Origin: BOG-1184 sp049514575
Lineage (GTDB): Bacteria > Fibrobacterota > Chitinivibrionia > Chitinivibrionales > Chitinispirillaceae
Reading direction: 5' to 3'
Length of the DNA: 64,000 nucleotides
Assembly: GCA_049514575.1 (NCBI GenBank)
Contig: JBEKUX010000007.1
Span: 62,001-126,000, forward strand
This document shows positions 36,601 through 43,113 of this stretch, one piece after another; the stretch's first letter is position 1, and each line of letters starts with the position of its first letter. The position numbers and the translations under genes are program-made. Below the pieces are notes generated by a model. It worked only from the letters and a program-made list of their open reading frames with translations. It had not been told where the DNA came from and did no database searches.

Positions 36601-36791
36601 GGCGTCGCCACGGACTGTTCGATCGTCAGGGCGTCTGCGCCGGTATACGTGGCCAGCACGTTGACTTCAGGTGGTATTATTTTAGGGTACTGGGTCACCG
36701 GAAGGCCTGTCATGGAAACCAGGCCGACAATGACCATGATAATGGCAATGACGATCGCCACGATGGGATGATTGATGAAATACCGGGACAC
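33645..36791 (-). CDS. RND multidrug efflux transporter (AcrB/MexB-type, HAE1)
   Basis: A 1048-residue inner-membrane proton-driven exporter with twelve helices and two large periplasmic loops. It starts MSRYFINHPIVAIVIAI, typical of HAE1 pumps. The proton relay is intact: the Asp pair in AIGLVVDDAIIVVE (TM4) and the Lys in LIGLAAKNAILIVE (TM10). Loop motifs such as GDVARVELGSQDY and GFLPEEDQGY are present. It is preceded by the membrane-fusion protein (5 bp) and overlaps the outer-membrane factor. Substrates are likely amphiphilic drugs, dyes or solvents. Confidence 0.97.
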   Translation of the reverse strand: MSRYFINHPIVAIVIAIIMVIVGLVSMTGLPVTQYPKIIPPEVNVLATYTGADALTIEQSVATPIEQQMSGVDDMNYMYSVSSNTGAMRLTVNFDVKSDPNTDHMLAHLREAQAERQLPVDVRDLGVSVQKSFSTPLVLLALFSPHGTHDATFLANYAYINLNDPISRVKGIAGITVFGAGQYAMRCWVRPDLLAKLNITVPEIIDAIQKQNTVNPAGQIGGEPVPPGQKFTYAIQAQGRLETPEQFGNIVLRANLDGSLVRLGDVARVELGSQDYNVKGLYNGRPSAILSLFQLPGANALQAVEGVKKTMARLKKSFPSDLDYAVALDTTRSVSEGLKEIIQTLFIALCLVLLVVFVFLQGWRATLIPIIAVPVSLIGTFAFFPFLGFSINPIALMGMVVAIGLVVDDAIIVVESVARHIDEGMSAREAAIKTMEEVSGPVIAIALVLASVFLPTVFIPGITGRLFQQFAVTIAISVLLSAFNALTLSPALCGILLRPKKTLPGPQGWFFTGFNRAFKRTTEGYVNLSRTVIRKAAIGLIVLFSACILVVLFGMGLPGGFLPEEDQGYILASIQLPDAASLQRTEQACVAVEKIIMNTPGVEGCTTVCGFSLLSLVRTSYSGQFFIKLKEWSKRRSSGEKAKAIIGRLNRELSRFPQGNTIVFSPPAIQGVGSAGGVTLVLEDRAGKDVGFLANNTRAFVAEAQKRPELSRVNATILPSVPQYFVDVDRDKVLSEGVDLAQVYGTLQAFMGGAFVNYFNRFGRQWQVYVEAEGNFRTDVAQLGQFYVRNSGGNPVPLSAVTSVESCPGPEFTMRYNLFRCSQINALAAPGYTSAQATKALEEVFRKTMPPDMGLEYMGMSFQEQQARQGVSPTAIFCLSLLFVFLVLTALYESWSLPFSVLLSTPIAVCGAFAGLSMLGMEFNTYAQIGLIVLIGLAAKNAILIVEFARGEFAKGTNLVQAALAGARLRFRPILMTSFAFIFGCVPLAIAGGSGALARRVMGICVIGGMLAATCVAVFIIPMLFYSVEKLRRAGTAVTVVTKEKLTP

Positions 36792-36796
36792 GGCGG

Positions 36797-38122
36797 CTAT
36801 CTCCCGCCCGTTGCCGGCTTGTATTCCGGTTTTCCGGACATGAGGGATGTGTCATTTTCGGCCTGGGCGCCGGGCATAAACGGTTTTGCATTTACCGCAA
36901 TTCCCTGCTGTACCTTCTGGACTCCTTCCACGACGATCATTTCGTTTGGGTGAATTCCCTCCTCGATCACCTGGAGCGTTCCTATCCGCTGCCCGAGTTT
37001 GACCGTGCGCATATCGACTCGGTTGTCGGAACGCACGACCGCCACCTGATAGGTTCCCTGGAGTTCAATCACGGCCTGCTGCGGTACGAGCAGCGCGCCT
37101 TTCCTGGTTTCAGTGAGAACGCGGACCCTGACAAATTGACCGGGCCGAAGCCCGCCATCCGAATTTGGAAATATCGCCTGAAGCCGCAGCGTGCCTGTCC
37201 GCTGGTCAATTTGCCTGTCAATGACCGAAATTTTTCCCTTGAACGGATAGATCGACCCATCCGAAAGGAGCAGTTCATGCTGTAAACTTTTCTCGTTTTC
37301 AATGCCCGCAGCCTCGCTGACGAACTTTTTGATGTACGAAAGGTAGAACTGTTCGCTGACCGAGTAGTCAACTTTCATGGGATCAATGGTTGAAACCGTG
37401 GTCAATATCACACCTTCCTGCGGACCGACCAAGTCACCAACCTGGGCCTGTGCGATCCCGGCAATACCGTTTATCGGGGAAATTATTTTTGTAAACTCGA
37501 GGTTAAGCATAGCCCTGTCAGCGGTTGCCTGCGCAGCGCTGAGCGAGGCTTGTGCGGCGACCACCGATGCCTGCGCCGACCGTTCGGCGCCGACGGCGTC
37601 ATCCAGCTCTTTTTGACTTACGGCCTTCTGTTCTGCCAGCGGTCTGATACGATTAAGGTTTGCCAAAACGGTAGAATACTGTGCTTCACTGAGGGCAACG
37701 TCCGCCTTTGCCTTATCACGGGCTGCCTCGGCCTGTTCAAGGTCCGCCTGAAAAGTCCGGGGATCGATCCGGAAAAGGACCTGCCCCTTCCTGACGAAAT
37801 TCCCCTCCTTATAATCACGACTGATCAAATATCCCTGCACCTGGGCGCGGATCGTCGCGTTGACAATTCCGTCAGTTGTCCCCACCCATTCCCTTGAAAG
37901 AGGCAGGTCTCGCTGCAAAACTTCCGTAATTTCGACCGTAGGAGACGGCCAGGCTGCTGCCGTAGCGCTTTTTTGCCTGCAGCTCGTCAGTCCTATGGCC
38001 GCGATACCGATCGTAAGAAATAGGGGAAAACAACTCCCGACCGGGGATGGGCGGCTCAGGTAATTCGCAGAAGTCGGGAAGAAGAGAATATTTCCTCTTA
38101 CTTTTTTAAAAATGAGTGTCAT
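36797..38122 (-). CDS. RND efflux membrane-fusion protein (AcrA/MexA-type)
   Basis: A 441-residue periplasmic adaptor. A hydrophobic segment ends GIAAIGLTSC, a probable lipobox, after an unusually long N-terminus of about 40 residues; ATG 38122 or the TTG at 38128 could start it. The lipoyl halves (ATIRAQVQGYLISRDYKEG and ISPINGIAGIAQAQVGD), a helical hairpin (DLEQAEAARDKAKADVALSE) and the beta barrel (RTGTLRLQAIFPNSDGGLRPGQF) follow family order. It bridges the pump to the outer-membrane channel. No sigma-54-type site lies upstream, unlike the neighbouring operons. Confidence 0.93.
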   Translation of the reverse strand: MTLIFKKVRGNILFFPTSANYLSRPSPVGSCFPLFLTIGIAAIGLTSCRQKSATAAAWPSPTVEITEVLQRDLPLSREWVGTTDGIVNATIRAQVQGYLISRDYKEGNFVRKGQVLFRIDPRTFQADLEQAEAARDKAKADVALSEAQYSTVLANLNRIRPLAEQKAVSQKELDDAVGAERSAQASVVAAQASLSAAQATADRAMLNLEFTKIISPINGIAGIAQAQVGDLVGPQEGVILTTVSTIDPMKVDYSVSEQFYLSYIKKFVSEAAGIENEKSLQHELLLSDGSIYPFKGKISVIDRQIDQRTGTLRLQAIFPNSDGGLRPGQFVRVRVLTETRKGALLVPQQAVIELQGTYQVAVVRSDNRVDMRTVKLGQRIGTLQVIEEGIHPNEMIVVEGVQKVQQGIAVNAKPFMPGAQAENDTSLMSGKPEYKPATGGR

Positions 38123-38227
38123 TTTCAAAAACCATTGTTTGTTAGGAAAGAATAATGGAAAAAATGCGGATTCCGTCTCATTTCTCTTCCCTATAAATTC
38201 AACTTGTTAAATGCATCTGTTCTTTTC

Positions 38228-39118
38228 TCAGACAGTGTTTTTATAAACAGGCACAAAAACATCCTCCGCAAATTTTCTGAAATCGGTTGGCGCATTGGGC
38301 CGTTGCGGATCGATGACCGTGGTCGTGATCTTCCCTGCGCTTATGCCGCGGGCAAGCTCGACAAAAGACGCGGCCATGTTTGTCGAAAGTCCCATTCCTG
38401 TGAGCGCTTTGACCGTATCGCCGTCCGAGAACTGGACATAGGGCAAATCTGGAATGCCTATTTTTTCACCGATAATGGTTGTCGCCTCGCGATACGATAT
38501 CCTTTGTCCGAAAAGCTCAATCACCGTATGGTTTTTGAACGACCGGGCCGTAAGCAATTCCGCCGCTTTTGCGGCAATGTCCCTGGTTGCAACCATGAGG
38601 ACCGGCGCATCGGGACTCGCCGCGTTGCCGTTGATCCTCTGGTGTTTAATGAGGCCCGCGTTCATGAGCGTGTTTTCCATGAAATAGCCCGGACGCAGGA
38701 AAACGATATCGACTTCTTTCAAAGCACGTAATTTTTCCTCAACATCGTGCAAACCGAGCACCGGCCCTGTTCCTTCGCTGCGTTCAGCGCCGAGGCTGGA
38801 CAGGAACACCACCTTCTTTACCTTCGCCTTGCGGATTGCGGTCACCGCAACGTCACCCATCGAATTATAATAAGCCCTGACATCCGGCACGTCCATCTTC
38901 GGCGGAATAAGGAGATACACTGCCGTAGCTCCGCTGAAAGCGCGGCCCAGAAAATCCGCATCAGCCTGGTCTCCGGTCATGATTTCCGCTCCTTTTGCCG
39001 CCAATGACTGCAACCGCTCCGCTGACCGCCCGATAACGCGAACATTTTCTTTGTTTTCCAAGATCCACTCCGCGGTTTTAGAACCGGTTTTGCCGCTTGC
39101 ACCTGTTACGACGATCAT
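38228..39118 (-). CDS. NmrA-like NAD(P)-binding oxidoreductase (copy 1)
   Basis: A 296-residue atypical short-chain dehydrogenase. MIVVTGASGKTGSK is the dinucleotide-binding Gly motif; KKVVFLSSLGAERSEGTGP and DIVFLRPGYFMENTLMN match NmrA/QOR2-type proteins that reduce quinones or sense NAD(P). The canonical SDR Tyr-x3-Lys is not obvious. AAGGAGG precedes ATG 39118; the frame stays open to 39196. It follows the permuted cupredoxin by 29 bp. The homologue at 43114-44004 has the same length and similar sequence. Confidence 0.88.
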   Translation of the reverse strand: MIVVTGASGKTGSKTAEWILENKENVRVIGRSAERLQSLAAKGAEIMTGDQADADFLGRAFSGATAVYLLIPPKMDVPDVRAYYNSMGDVAVTAIRKAKVKKVVFLSSLGAERSEGTGPVLGLHDVEEKLRALKEVDIVFLRPGYFMENTLMNAGLIKHQRINGNAASPDAPVLMVATRDIAAKAAELLTARSFKNHTVIELFGQRISYREATTIIGEKIGIPDLPYVQFSDGDTVKALTGMGLSTNMAASFVELARGISAGKITTTVIDPQRPNAPTDFRKFAEDVFVPVYKNTV

Positions 39119-39147
39119 AATTGCCTCCTTGGTTGAAAAACAATTAC

Positions 39148-39555
39148 TCAGTTGTCTGACGTGGCAGTGTGATCCATGGTACTGATGTTGATCCACTTCA
39201 CCGTGTCACCGACATCGATAGTATCCTTGGCAGGAGAGAAAGTAAAGGAACTAGTCATAAATATGGTATCCAAGGTGGGCGCATCACCTGTATGGACAAC
39301 GATAGTGCCGGACATGCCGCCACCGCCTACCGAACCATGAAACTTGCAGTGATAGGGGAAAACCCCGGCGGTCATGAATACATGTGAAAAACTTCCGCCC
39401 GGAGCAACTGTTCCGGATTCAAATATCGGTCCGCCACCACCACCACCGCCCATGCCGTATGGATTGGAATTAGAATTACTTGAACAACCGGACACAGCAA
39501 CGAGGGCGCCAGCAAGGCTCGAAACAATAAGTAATTTTGAAATTTGGTTTTTCAT
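39148..39555 (-). CDS. Lipoprotein with an apparently circularly permuted cupredoxin domain
   Basis: A 135-residue lipoprotein: MKNQISKLLIVSSLAGAL leads to VAVSGC, the lipobox, then a Ser/Asn/Gly-rich linker. The cupredoxin segments come in reversed order. The usual C-terminal half is first (ESGTVAPGGSFSHVF, then FPYHCKFHG...GMSGTIVV, with Cys, His and Met ligands). The usual N-terminal half is last (FTFSPAKDTIDVGDTVKW, then MDHTATSDN and stop, with the first His ligand). All four type 1 copper ligands are therefore present but permuted at the loop after HTxTSD. I know of no named family with this order. AAAGG precedes ATG 39555. Neighbours: broken ferredoxin and NmrA-like gene. Confidence 0.8.
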   Translation of the reverse strand: MKNQISKLLIVSSLAGALVAVSGCSSNSNSNPYGMGGGGGGGPIFESGTVAPGGSFSHVFMTAGVFPYHCKFHGSVGGGGMSGTIVVHTGDAPTLDTIFMTSSFTFSPAKDTIDVGDTVKWINISTMDHTATSDN

Positions 39556-39608
39556 ACAGCTAACCTTTCTGTTGAGGTATATGGAATTATTTATTATTAA
39601 GAAAGACA

Positions 39609-39808
39609 TTAATCCCAGACGTTAATTGCCTCCACCGGGCACTGCTCTACGGATTGACTGCAGGTATCGACAGCGCTTTTAGGGACCGATTCGGTAAAAA
39701 CATACGCCTTGCCCTCATCGGTCATGGTGAACACCTCCGGACAAATACCGGCGCACAGGCCGCACCTCATGAATCATGACATTTTTCCTTGTCGACAATT
39801 GCCTTCAT
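39609..39808 (-). pseudogene. Broken small [4Fe-4S] ferredoxin (Fd3)
   Basis: The frame starts MKAIVDKEKC and hits a stop at codon 14. The rest of a ferredoxin continues in another frame: GLCAGICPEVFTMTDEGKA to QCPVEAINVWD. Compared with Fd1 and Fd2, the codons between the first Cys and GLC carry a net 8-bp insertion that looks like a duplication of TCATGAT/TCATGAG. The ribosome site and a sigma-54-like promoter (39844) remain. The insertion is too structured to be a simple read error, but it should be confirmed. It heads the cupredoxin-NmrA operon. Confidence 0.85.
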
Positions 39809-39843
39809 GTAAGATCCTTTTGGAATTTATCTTTAGAATTAGA

Positions 39844-39858
39844 GCGAATGTTATGCCA
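39844..39858 (-). promoter_or_regulatory. Sigma-54-like promoter for the Fd3-cupredoxin-NmrA operon
   Basis: On the minus strand TGGCATAACATTCGC, one base different from the Fd2 promoter at 23578-23592. GG and GC are 10 bases apart. Confidence 0.6.
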
Positions 39859-39885
39859 ATGGCCAGATATATCATATCGGCCTGA

Positions 39886-39927
39886 AAATTCAGGGAAATT
39901 CATACGTTTTCGCATTTTCGGGAAAAC
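39886..39927. promoter_or_regulatory. Paired activator-like motifs between divergent promoters
   Basis: AAATTCAGGGAAATT (39886-39900) and CATTTTCGGGAAAAC (39913-39927) start 27 bp apart, the same spacing as the pair at 23697/23724, and share the TT-N3-GGAAA core. The second contains the dyad TTTTC-GG-GAAAA. They lie between sigma-54-like promoters pointing outward. Confidence 0.5.
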
Positions 39928-39995
39928 TCATTTGTTTTCGTAAACACTTTGCTCGGTTTTCGCGGTAGAATAAGAAATATTGAACGAAATTGTTG

Positions 39996-40010
39996 CGGCA
40001 CTGCCTTTGC
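39996..40010 (+). promoter_or_regulatory. Sigma-54-like promoter for the Rieske operon
   Basis: CGGCACTGCCTTTGC differs from TGGCAC-N5-TTGC only at the first base. The expected start near 40022 leaves a leader of about 48 nt. Confidence 0.75.
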
Positions 40011-40069
40011 GTATAATAAATTCCTAATTCAAAGTGTAATACCTGCCCGACTAAACCTGAGGAGGAATA

Positions 40070-40534
40070 ATGGAAAACAAAAACTTTTCACGGCGGGAAT
40101 TCATCGCAACTGTCGGCAAAAGCGCGGCGGCAATCGCAGTGCTCGCTCCGGTCGTCGGTTCCAATCTGGCGGCCATGGGCAAATCGGTACCGGTTGCGAT
40201 GGAACCGATTGCTCTGGATTTGACAAAAGAGGAATACAAGGCCCTTGCCCAGACAGGCGGGGCATTAAAGATCCCGAACCCTCATGATGCCAAGAAACCG
40301 ATCATCGTAACGAGATCATCGGAGACTACGGTCGCGGCATTCTCTTCCAAATGCACCCATTGGGGATGTGAAGTGTCGCTGCCGGTCAACAACGTCATCA
40401 CCTGCCCCTGTCACGGGGCCGCGTATGACGCGAACGGGAAGGTCATTCACGGACCGGCCAGAAAAGACTTGAAAACCTTTTCCGCAACGCTGAACGGAAC
40501 AATCATCACCATCAAGGAAGTGATCGACAAGTAG
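40070..40534 (+). CDS. Tat-exported Rieske [2Fe-2S] protein
   Basis: A 154-residue protein. SRREFIATVGKS followed by a hydrophobic stretch is a twin-arginine signal, so it is folded with its cluster before export and probably stays membrane-anchored. Cluster motifs CTHWGC and CPCHG supply two Cys and two His ligands; the second Cys of each box can form the Rieske disulfide. The fold is the small QcrA/PetC type. GAGGAGG precedes the ATG. It is followed after 24 bp by a polytopic membrane protein with no cytochrome b signature, so it may be part of a non-bc1 electron path. Confidence 0.93.
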   Translation: MENKNFSRREFIATVGKSAAAIAVLAPVVGSNLAAMGKSVPVAMEPIALDLTKEEYKALAQTGGALKIPNPHDAKKPIIVTRSSETTVAAFSSKCTHWGCEVSLPVNNVITCPCHGAAYDANGKVIHGPARKDLKTFSATLNGTIITIKEVIDK

Positions 40535-40558
40535 CTTTATTCTCCTTAAAGAACGGCC

Positions 40559-41056
40559 ATGACACAGAAACAGAATATACGCAATCTTCTTATCGCCGGG
40601 CTCGTGGCAGCATCGCTCGGCGGCTGGCTCCTGCACCTGCGCATACACCATCCGGGCGATTCTCCGGTGAACCTCATCCCTTTCATCGCCGGCCTGATCA
40701 GCATTGTTGTGCTTCCTGCAATGTTCTTTTCAAGGAAAACATTGGCGTATGCTTATGTGGTCAATGGCATGATCGTCATCATCGGTACCATAACCATGTG
40801 CCATGTATCGCTCATGAGACTGCCGCATCAGGTAACGCTCACAACGATATTCCTCGGAACATTACTTGCGGATATCATCCTGTTGTTCACCAAATTCCTG
40901 TTCGGCAAAGCACTGTTCGAACTTGAAATGCTCAAAGCGATTGACGCAATCGCCCGGCACAAAAGGTTCTGGCGGTATCCGAACATGGGCTGGTGGTGGG
41001 TGCACCTTTTCTCGCTGACAACGGCCTATGTTGCCGGTTATTTTCTCTGGAGATAG
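40559..41056 (+). CDS. Polytopic membrane protein in the Rieske operon
   Basis: A 165-residue protein with about five hydrophobic segments (near 10-26, 41-58, 66-86, 94-115 and 146-163). His residues in HLRIHHPGD and CHVSLMRLPH and a Trp-rich end (NMGWWWVHLF) are notable, but there is no cytochrome b His pattern I can confirm. It is likely the membrane partner of the Rieske protein. No family recognised. Confidence 0.6.
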   Translation: MTQKQNIRNLLIAGLVAASLGGWLLHLRIHHPGDSPVNLIPFIAGLISIVVLPAMFFSRKTLAYAYVVNGMIVIIGTITMCHVSLMRLPHQVTLTTIFLGTLLADIILLFTKFLFGKALFELEMLKAIDAIARHKRFWRYPNMGWWWVHLFSLTTAYVAGYFLWR

Positions 41057-41065
41057 GAGCGCGCA

Positions 41066-41158
41066 ATGCACCGATTCATGCTGTGGAAGCCGGGGTGGTG
41101 GGTACTGCATGTTCTTGCTATAGTGTTCATGTTCTGGATGGGACATTTCATGAGGTAA
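41066..41158 (+). CDS. 30-residue membrane microprotein
   Basis: The ORF MHRFMLWKPGWWVLHVLAIV then FMFWMGHFMR and stop has one hydrophobic helix and many Trp, His and Met residues. AGGAGC precedes the ATG, and it starts 9 bp after the previous stop. The WKPGWWVLHVLA segment echoes PNMGWWWVHLFS at the end of the upstream protein, so it may be a helical partner or a small duplicate of that helix. Confidence 0.5.
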   Translation: MHRFMLWKPGWWVLHVLAIVFMFWMGHFMR

Positions 41159-41311
41159 ACAAATTCTTCTCTTTCACTTTTCCCGCTTTTTTCCCTTTTA
41201 AAAATTCGTTCACTAATTCAAATAATGTGCGTCTATTTTCATTTTTGGAAACATATGGAATAATTTTTCCGCAACAAATCGATTTGAACCGCTTTAATTG
41301 ACAGCAAGTTC

Positions 41312-41326
41312 TGGCACTTCCTTTGC
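41312..41326 (+). promoter_or_regulatory. Sigma-54 promoter (exact consensus)
   Basis: TGGCACTTCCTTTGC is an exact match, with T after the -12 GC. The transcription start near 41338 gives a 24-nt leader to the pilin-like ATG with its AAAGGAGGG site. Confidence 0.85.
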
Positions 41327-41361
41327 TCATTACTACTATTGACCGAATCAAAGGAGGGCAT

Positions 41362-41760
41362 ATGAGAACCAGCAACTGCCAAAATGAAAACGGCTTCACT
41401 CTCGTGGAAGGTATTGTTGTCGCCGTTATCGTCGCGGTCCTTTCTGCCGTGGCGACTCCGCTGTACATGGGTTATGTCCGCGACACGCGGATAAATGTTG
41501 CCGATAATATCGCCAGCATGGTGGCAAGCGCCTGCGGAGCGACGAAGCTTGAGGATTCATCACTGGTTGCCGCGGTAATCAACGGCTCCCCGTATGCTTC
41601 CACCAGAACCACCGTGTCTACGATCACTCTGAAGGGCATGGGCGGTGAAGATAACAAGATCCAGGTACCGGCGGATTTCAGCGTCTCGGTCGATAACACC
41701 AACGTGGTATGCATCTATACGAAAGACGCAAATATAGTATCGAGGACGTTCACGTTTTAA
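41362..41760 (+). CDS. Type IV pilin-like protein
   Basis: A 132-residue protein with a short leader and the prepilin peptidase site NGFTLVEG, Glu at +5, then a hydrophobic helix (IVVAVIVAVLSAVATPL). The C-terminal domain of about 95 residues has Cys in SACGAT and VVCIY that could form a disulfide. Start 41362 has AAAGGAGG upstream. There are no pilus assembly genes in the window. It is driven by an exact sigma-54 promoter (as some pilA genes are) and followed by a ferritin-like gene after 21 bp. Confidence 0.85.
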   Translation: MRTSNCQNENGFTLVEGIVVAVIVAVLSAVATPLYMGYVRDTRINVADNIASMVASACGATKLEDSSLVAAVINGSPYASTRTTVSTITLKGMGGEDNKIQVPADFSVSVDNTNVVCIYTKDANIVSRTFTF

Positions 41761-41781
41761 TATAAAGAAAGGTGGTCTCCG

Positions 41782-42321
41782 ATGATCTTGACAAGAGAGG
41801 CTATGCCGACCGAGCAACACCTGCATTTCAACGGGCTTCGACATGCGACGGTTGGAAACGGCGAAGAGGAAATCCTGGAGGCATATCTGGCATTTGCCTA
41901 TTATCATACGCTCAATAATGCCGAAAAGTATGAAAATGCAGCGGCAAACTCCCGTCTCGACGAACAGAAAACCCTGTTCTCCCAGCTGGCCTGCCGGAAA
42001 AGAGAGGTGGCCCACCGGCTGAAGAGCAACCGGTCCGACGCCGCTCTCCTTTTCGAAAGGGAAAAAAAGCATCCGAACTTTCCGCAGGAAGGAGCCGAGA
42101 TCGATTCAGAAGTGGACCCGCTTTTCACGCTGAACAATGCTTTTGATTTCGCCTACCGGAGAGAGTATAAAACGCTTGCGGTTTACGAGAAGCTGGCCAA
42201 GGCCGTTCTTATTCCTTCGGTCAGGGTCCTTTTTGATTACTTGATGGAGTCCCAGGTAATGCATATCCGCTACCTCGATACCCAGGTCGCGGTCGCAAAC
42301 ACCGGATCAACAGCGGCTTGA
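41782..42321 (+). CDS. Ferritin-like diiron protein (179 residues)
   Basis: Helical protein with Glu/His-rich helices: EEEILEAYLAFAYYHTLNNA, LACRKREVAHRLKSN, FAYRREYKTLAVYEKLA and ESQVMHIRYLD. The spacing suggests a four-helix ferritin-like bundle with possible iron ligands E...E-x2-H, though not every ligand of rubrerythrin is obvious. AAAGGTGG precedes the ATG. It lies 21 bp after the pilin-like gene, and a strong terminator follows at 42334. It may store or detoxify iron or peroxide. Confidence 0.65.
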   Translation: MILTREAMPTEQHLHFNGLRHATVGNGEEEILEAYLAFAYYHTLNNAEKYENAAANSRLDEQKTLFSQLACRKREVAHRLKSNRSDAALLFEREKKHPNFPQEGAEIDSEVDPLFTLNNAFDFAYRREYKTLAVYEKLAKAVLIPSVRVLFDYLMESQVMHIRYLDTQVAVANTGSTAA

Positions 42322-42333
42322 TATCTTAATATC

Positions 42334-42375
42334 CGGCCGTTGCAGCGTGACACCACGCCGCTACGGCCGTTTTTC
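42334..42375 (+). terminator. Rho-independent terminator
   Basis: CGGCCGTTGCAGCGTG pairs with CACGCCGCTACGGCCG (two mismatches) around ACAC, and TTTTTC follows on the plus strand. It ends the pilin/ferritin-like operon. Confidence 0.85.
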
Positions 42376-42401
42376 TTACCCTGTACCGTCTGCGGGAGTT
42401 T

Positions 42402-42842
42402 TTATTCGAGAAGAACGGACAACTCCGCTATATGCTCCTCTTCGTCAAGTATCACGTGCCTGATCTCATGCTCCAGGGTCTCAAATTTATAATGCAGTTC
42501 GGCCTTATGGTCCATGACGGTTTTATAAATCTGCTTGTAGTAATCCACGGCCTCGCGTTCGTTGGTCCGGTTGATCTCCAGTATTTTATTTATCCCGGTT
42601 GCCCGGTGCGTCTCCGCGATCCCCATGCTCGGCTCGCCGCCGAGAAAGCTGCCGATAAGCGCCCTGAACTTCTGCTCATGTTTCTCTTCGTCCCCGGCTA
42701 TTTCCTTGAGCCGCTCAATGACGGGTTCGGCGTTCAAACCGCTTATTAGCTCCGCGTGCGCAAGATATTGGATACGCGCCGCATGCTCCAGTTCAAGCGC
42801 CTTGTTCAGCATCCCGGCCAACTCGCTCTTTATTCCGGCCAT
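42402..42842 (-). CDS. Ferritin-like protein (146 residues)
   Basis: A four-helix protein with LELEHAARIQYLAHAEL, AGDEEKHEQKF, NEREAVDYYKQIYK and LDEEEHIAELS, i.e. E...E-x2-H in both helix pairs, the ligand pattern of ferritin/bacterioferritin diiron sites. Start 42842 has AAGGAGG upstream; the frame continues to 42878. An exact sigma-54 promoter lies at 42896-42910. It probably stores iron or consumes peroxide. Confidence 0.88.
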   Translation of the reverse strand: MAGIKSELAGMLNKALELEHAARIQYLAHAELISGLNAEPVIERLKEIAGDEEKHEQKFRALIGSFLGGEPSMGIAETHRATGINKILEINRTNEREAVDYYKQIYKTVMDHKAELHYKFETLEHEIRHVILDEEEHIAELSVLLE

Positions 42843-42895
42843 AACAACCTCCTTGATGAAAAGTGTTTTAAAAACCATGACGTTCTAAAAATTTC

Positions 42896-42910
42896 GCAAA
42901 TACCGTGCCA
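42896..42910 (-). promoter_or_regulatory. Sigma-54 promoter (exact consensus)
   Basis: On the minus strand TGGCACGGTATTTGC matches the consensus exactly. Transcription would start near 42884, about 42 nt before the ferritin-like ATG. Confidence 0.85.
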
Positions 42911-43052
42911 TCGTGGGTCCCATCGGTTCAGCAGAAGCTTACACTGGATTAAACCAGCACATTTTCTCGAATTCGCGAATAATTTTGCTGAAGTTGCTAT
43001 AATCAGTAAGGTTACACATCAGGAACCTGCGATATTTCAAGAAAATGCCTCA

Positions 43053-43067
43053 TGGAACGGAAATTGC
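43053..43067 (+). promoter_or_regulatory. Sigma-54-like promoter for the NmrA-WrbA-SOD operon
   Basis: TGGAACGGAAATTGC differs from TGGCAC-N5-TTGC at one position. ATTTC-AA-GAAAA (43034-43045), resembling the paired activator motifs elsewhere, sits just upstream. The leader to the ATG at 43114 would be about 35 nt. Confidence 0.65.
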
Positions 43068-43113
43068 GTTGGTAACGGCATAGTAAGCTTGTTATGAAAA
43101 GAAAGGGGCTCTT

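Noticed and set aside
32150..38227. Sigma-54 control of the RND efflux operon
   Set aside because: No GG-N10-GC match of acceptable quality in 38123-38227.
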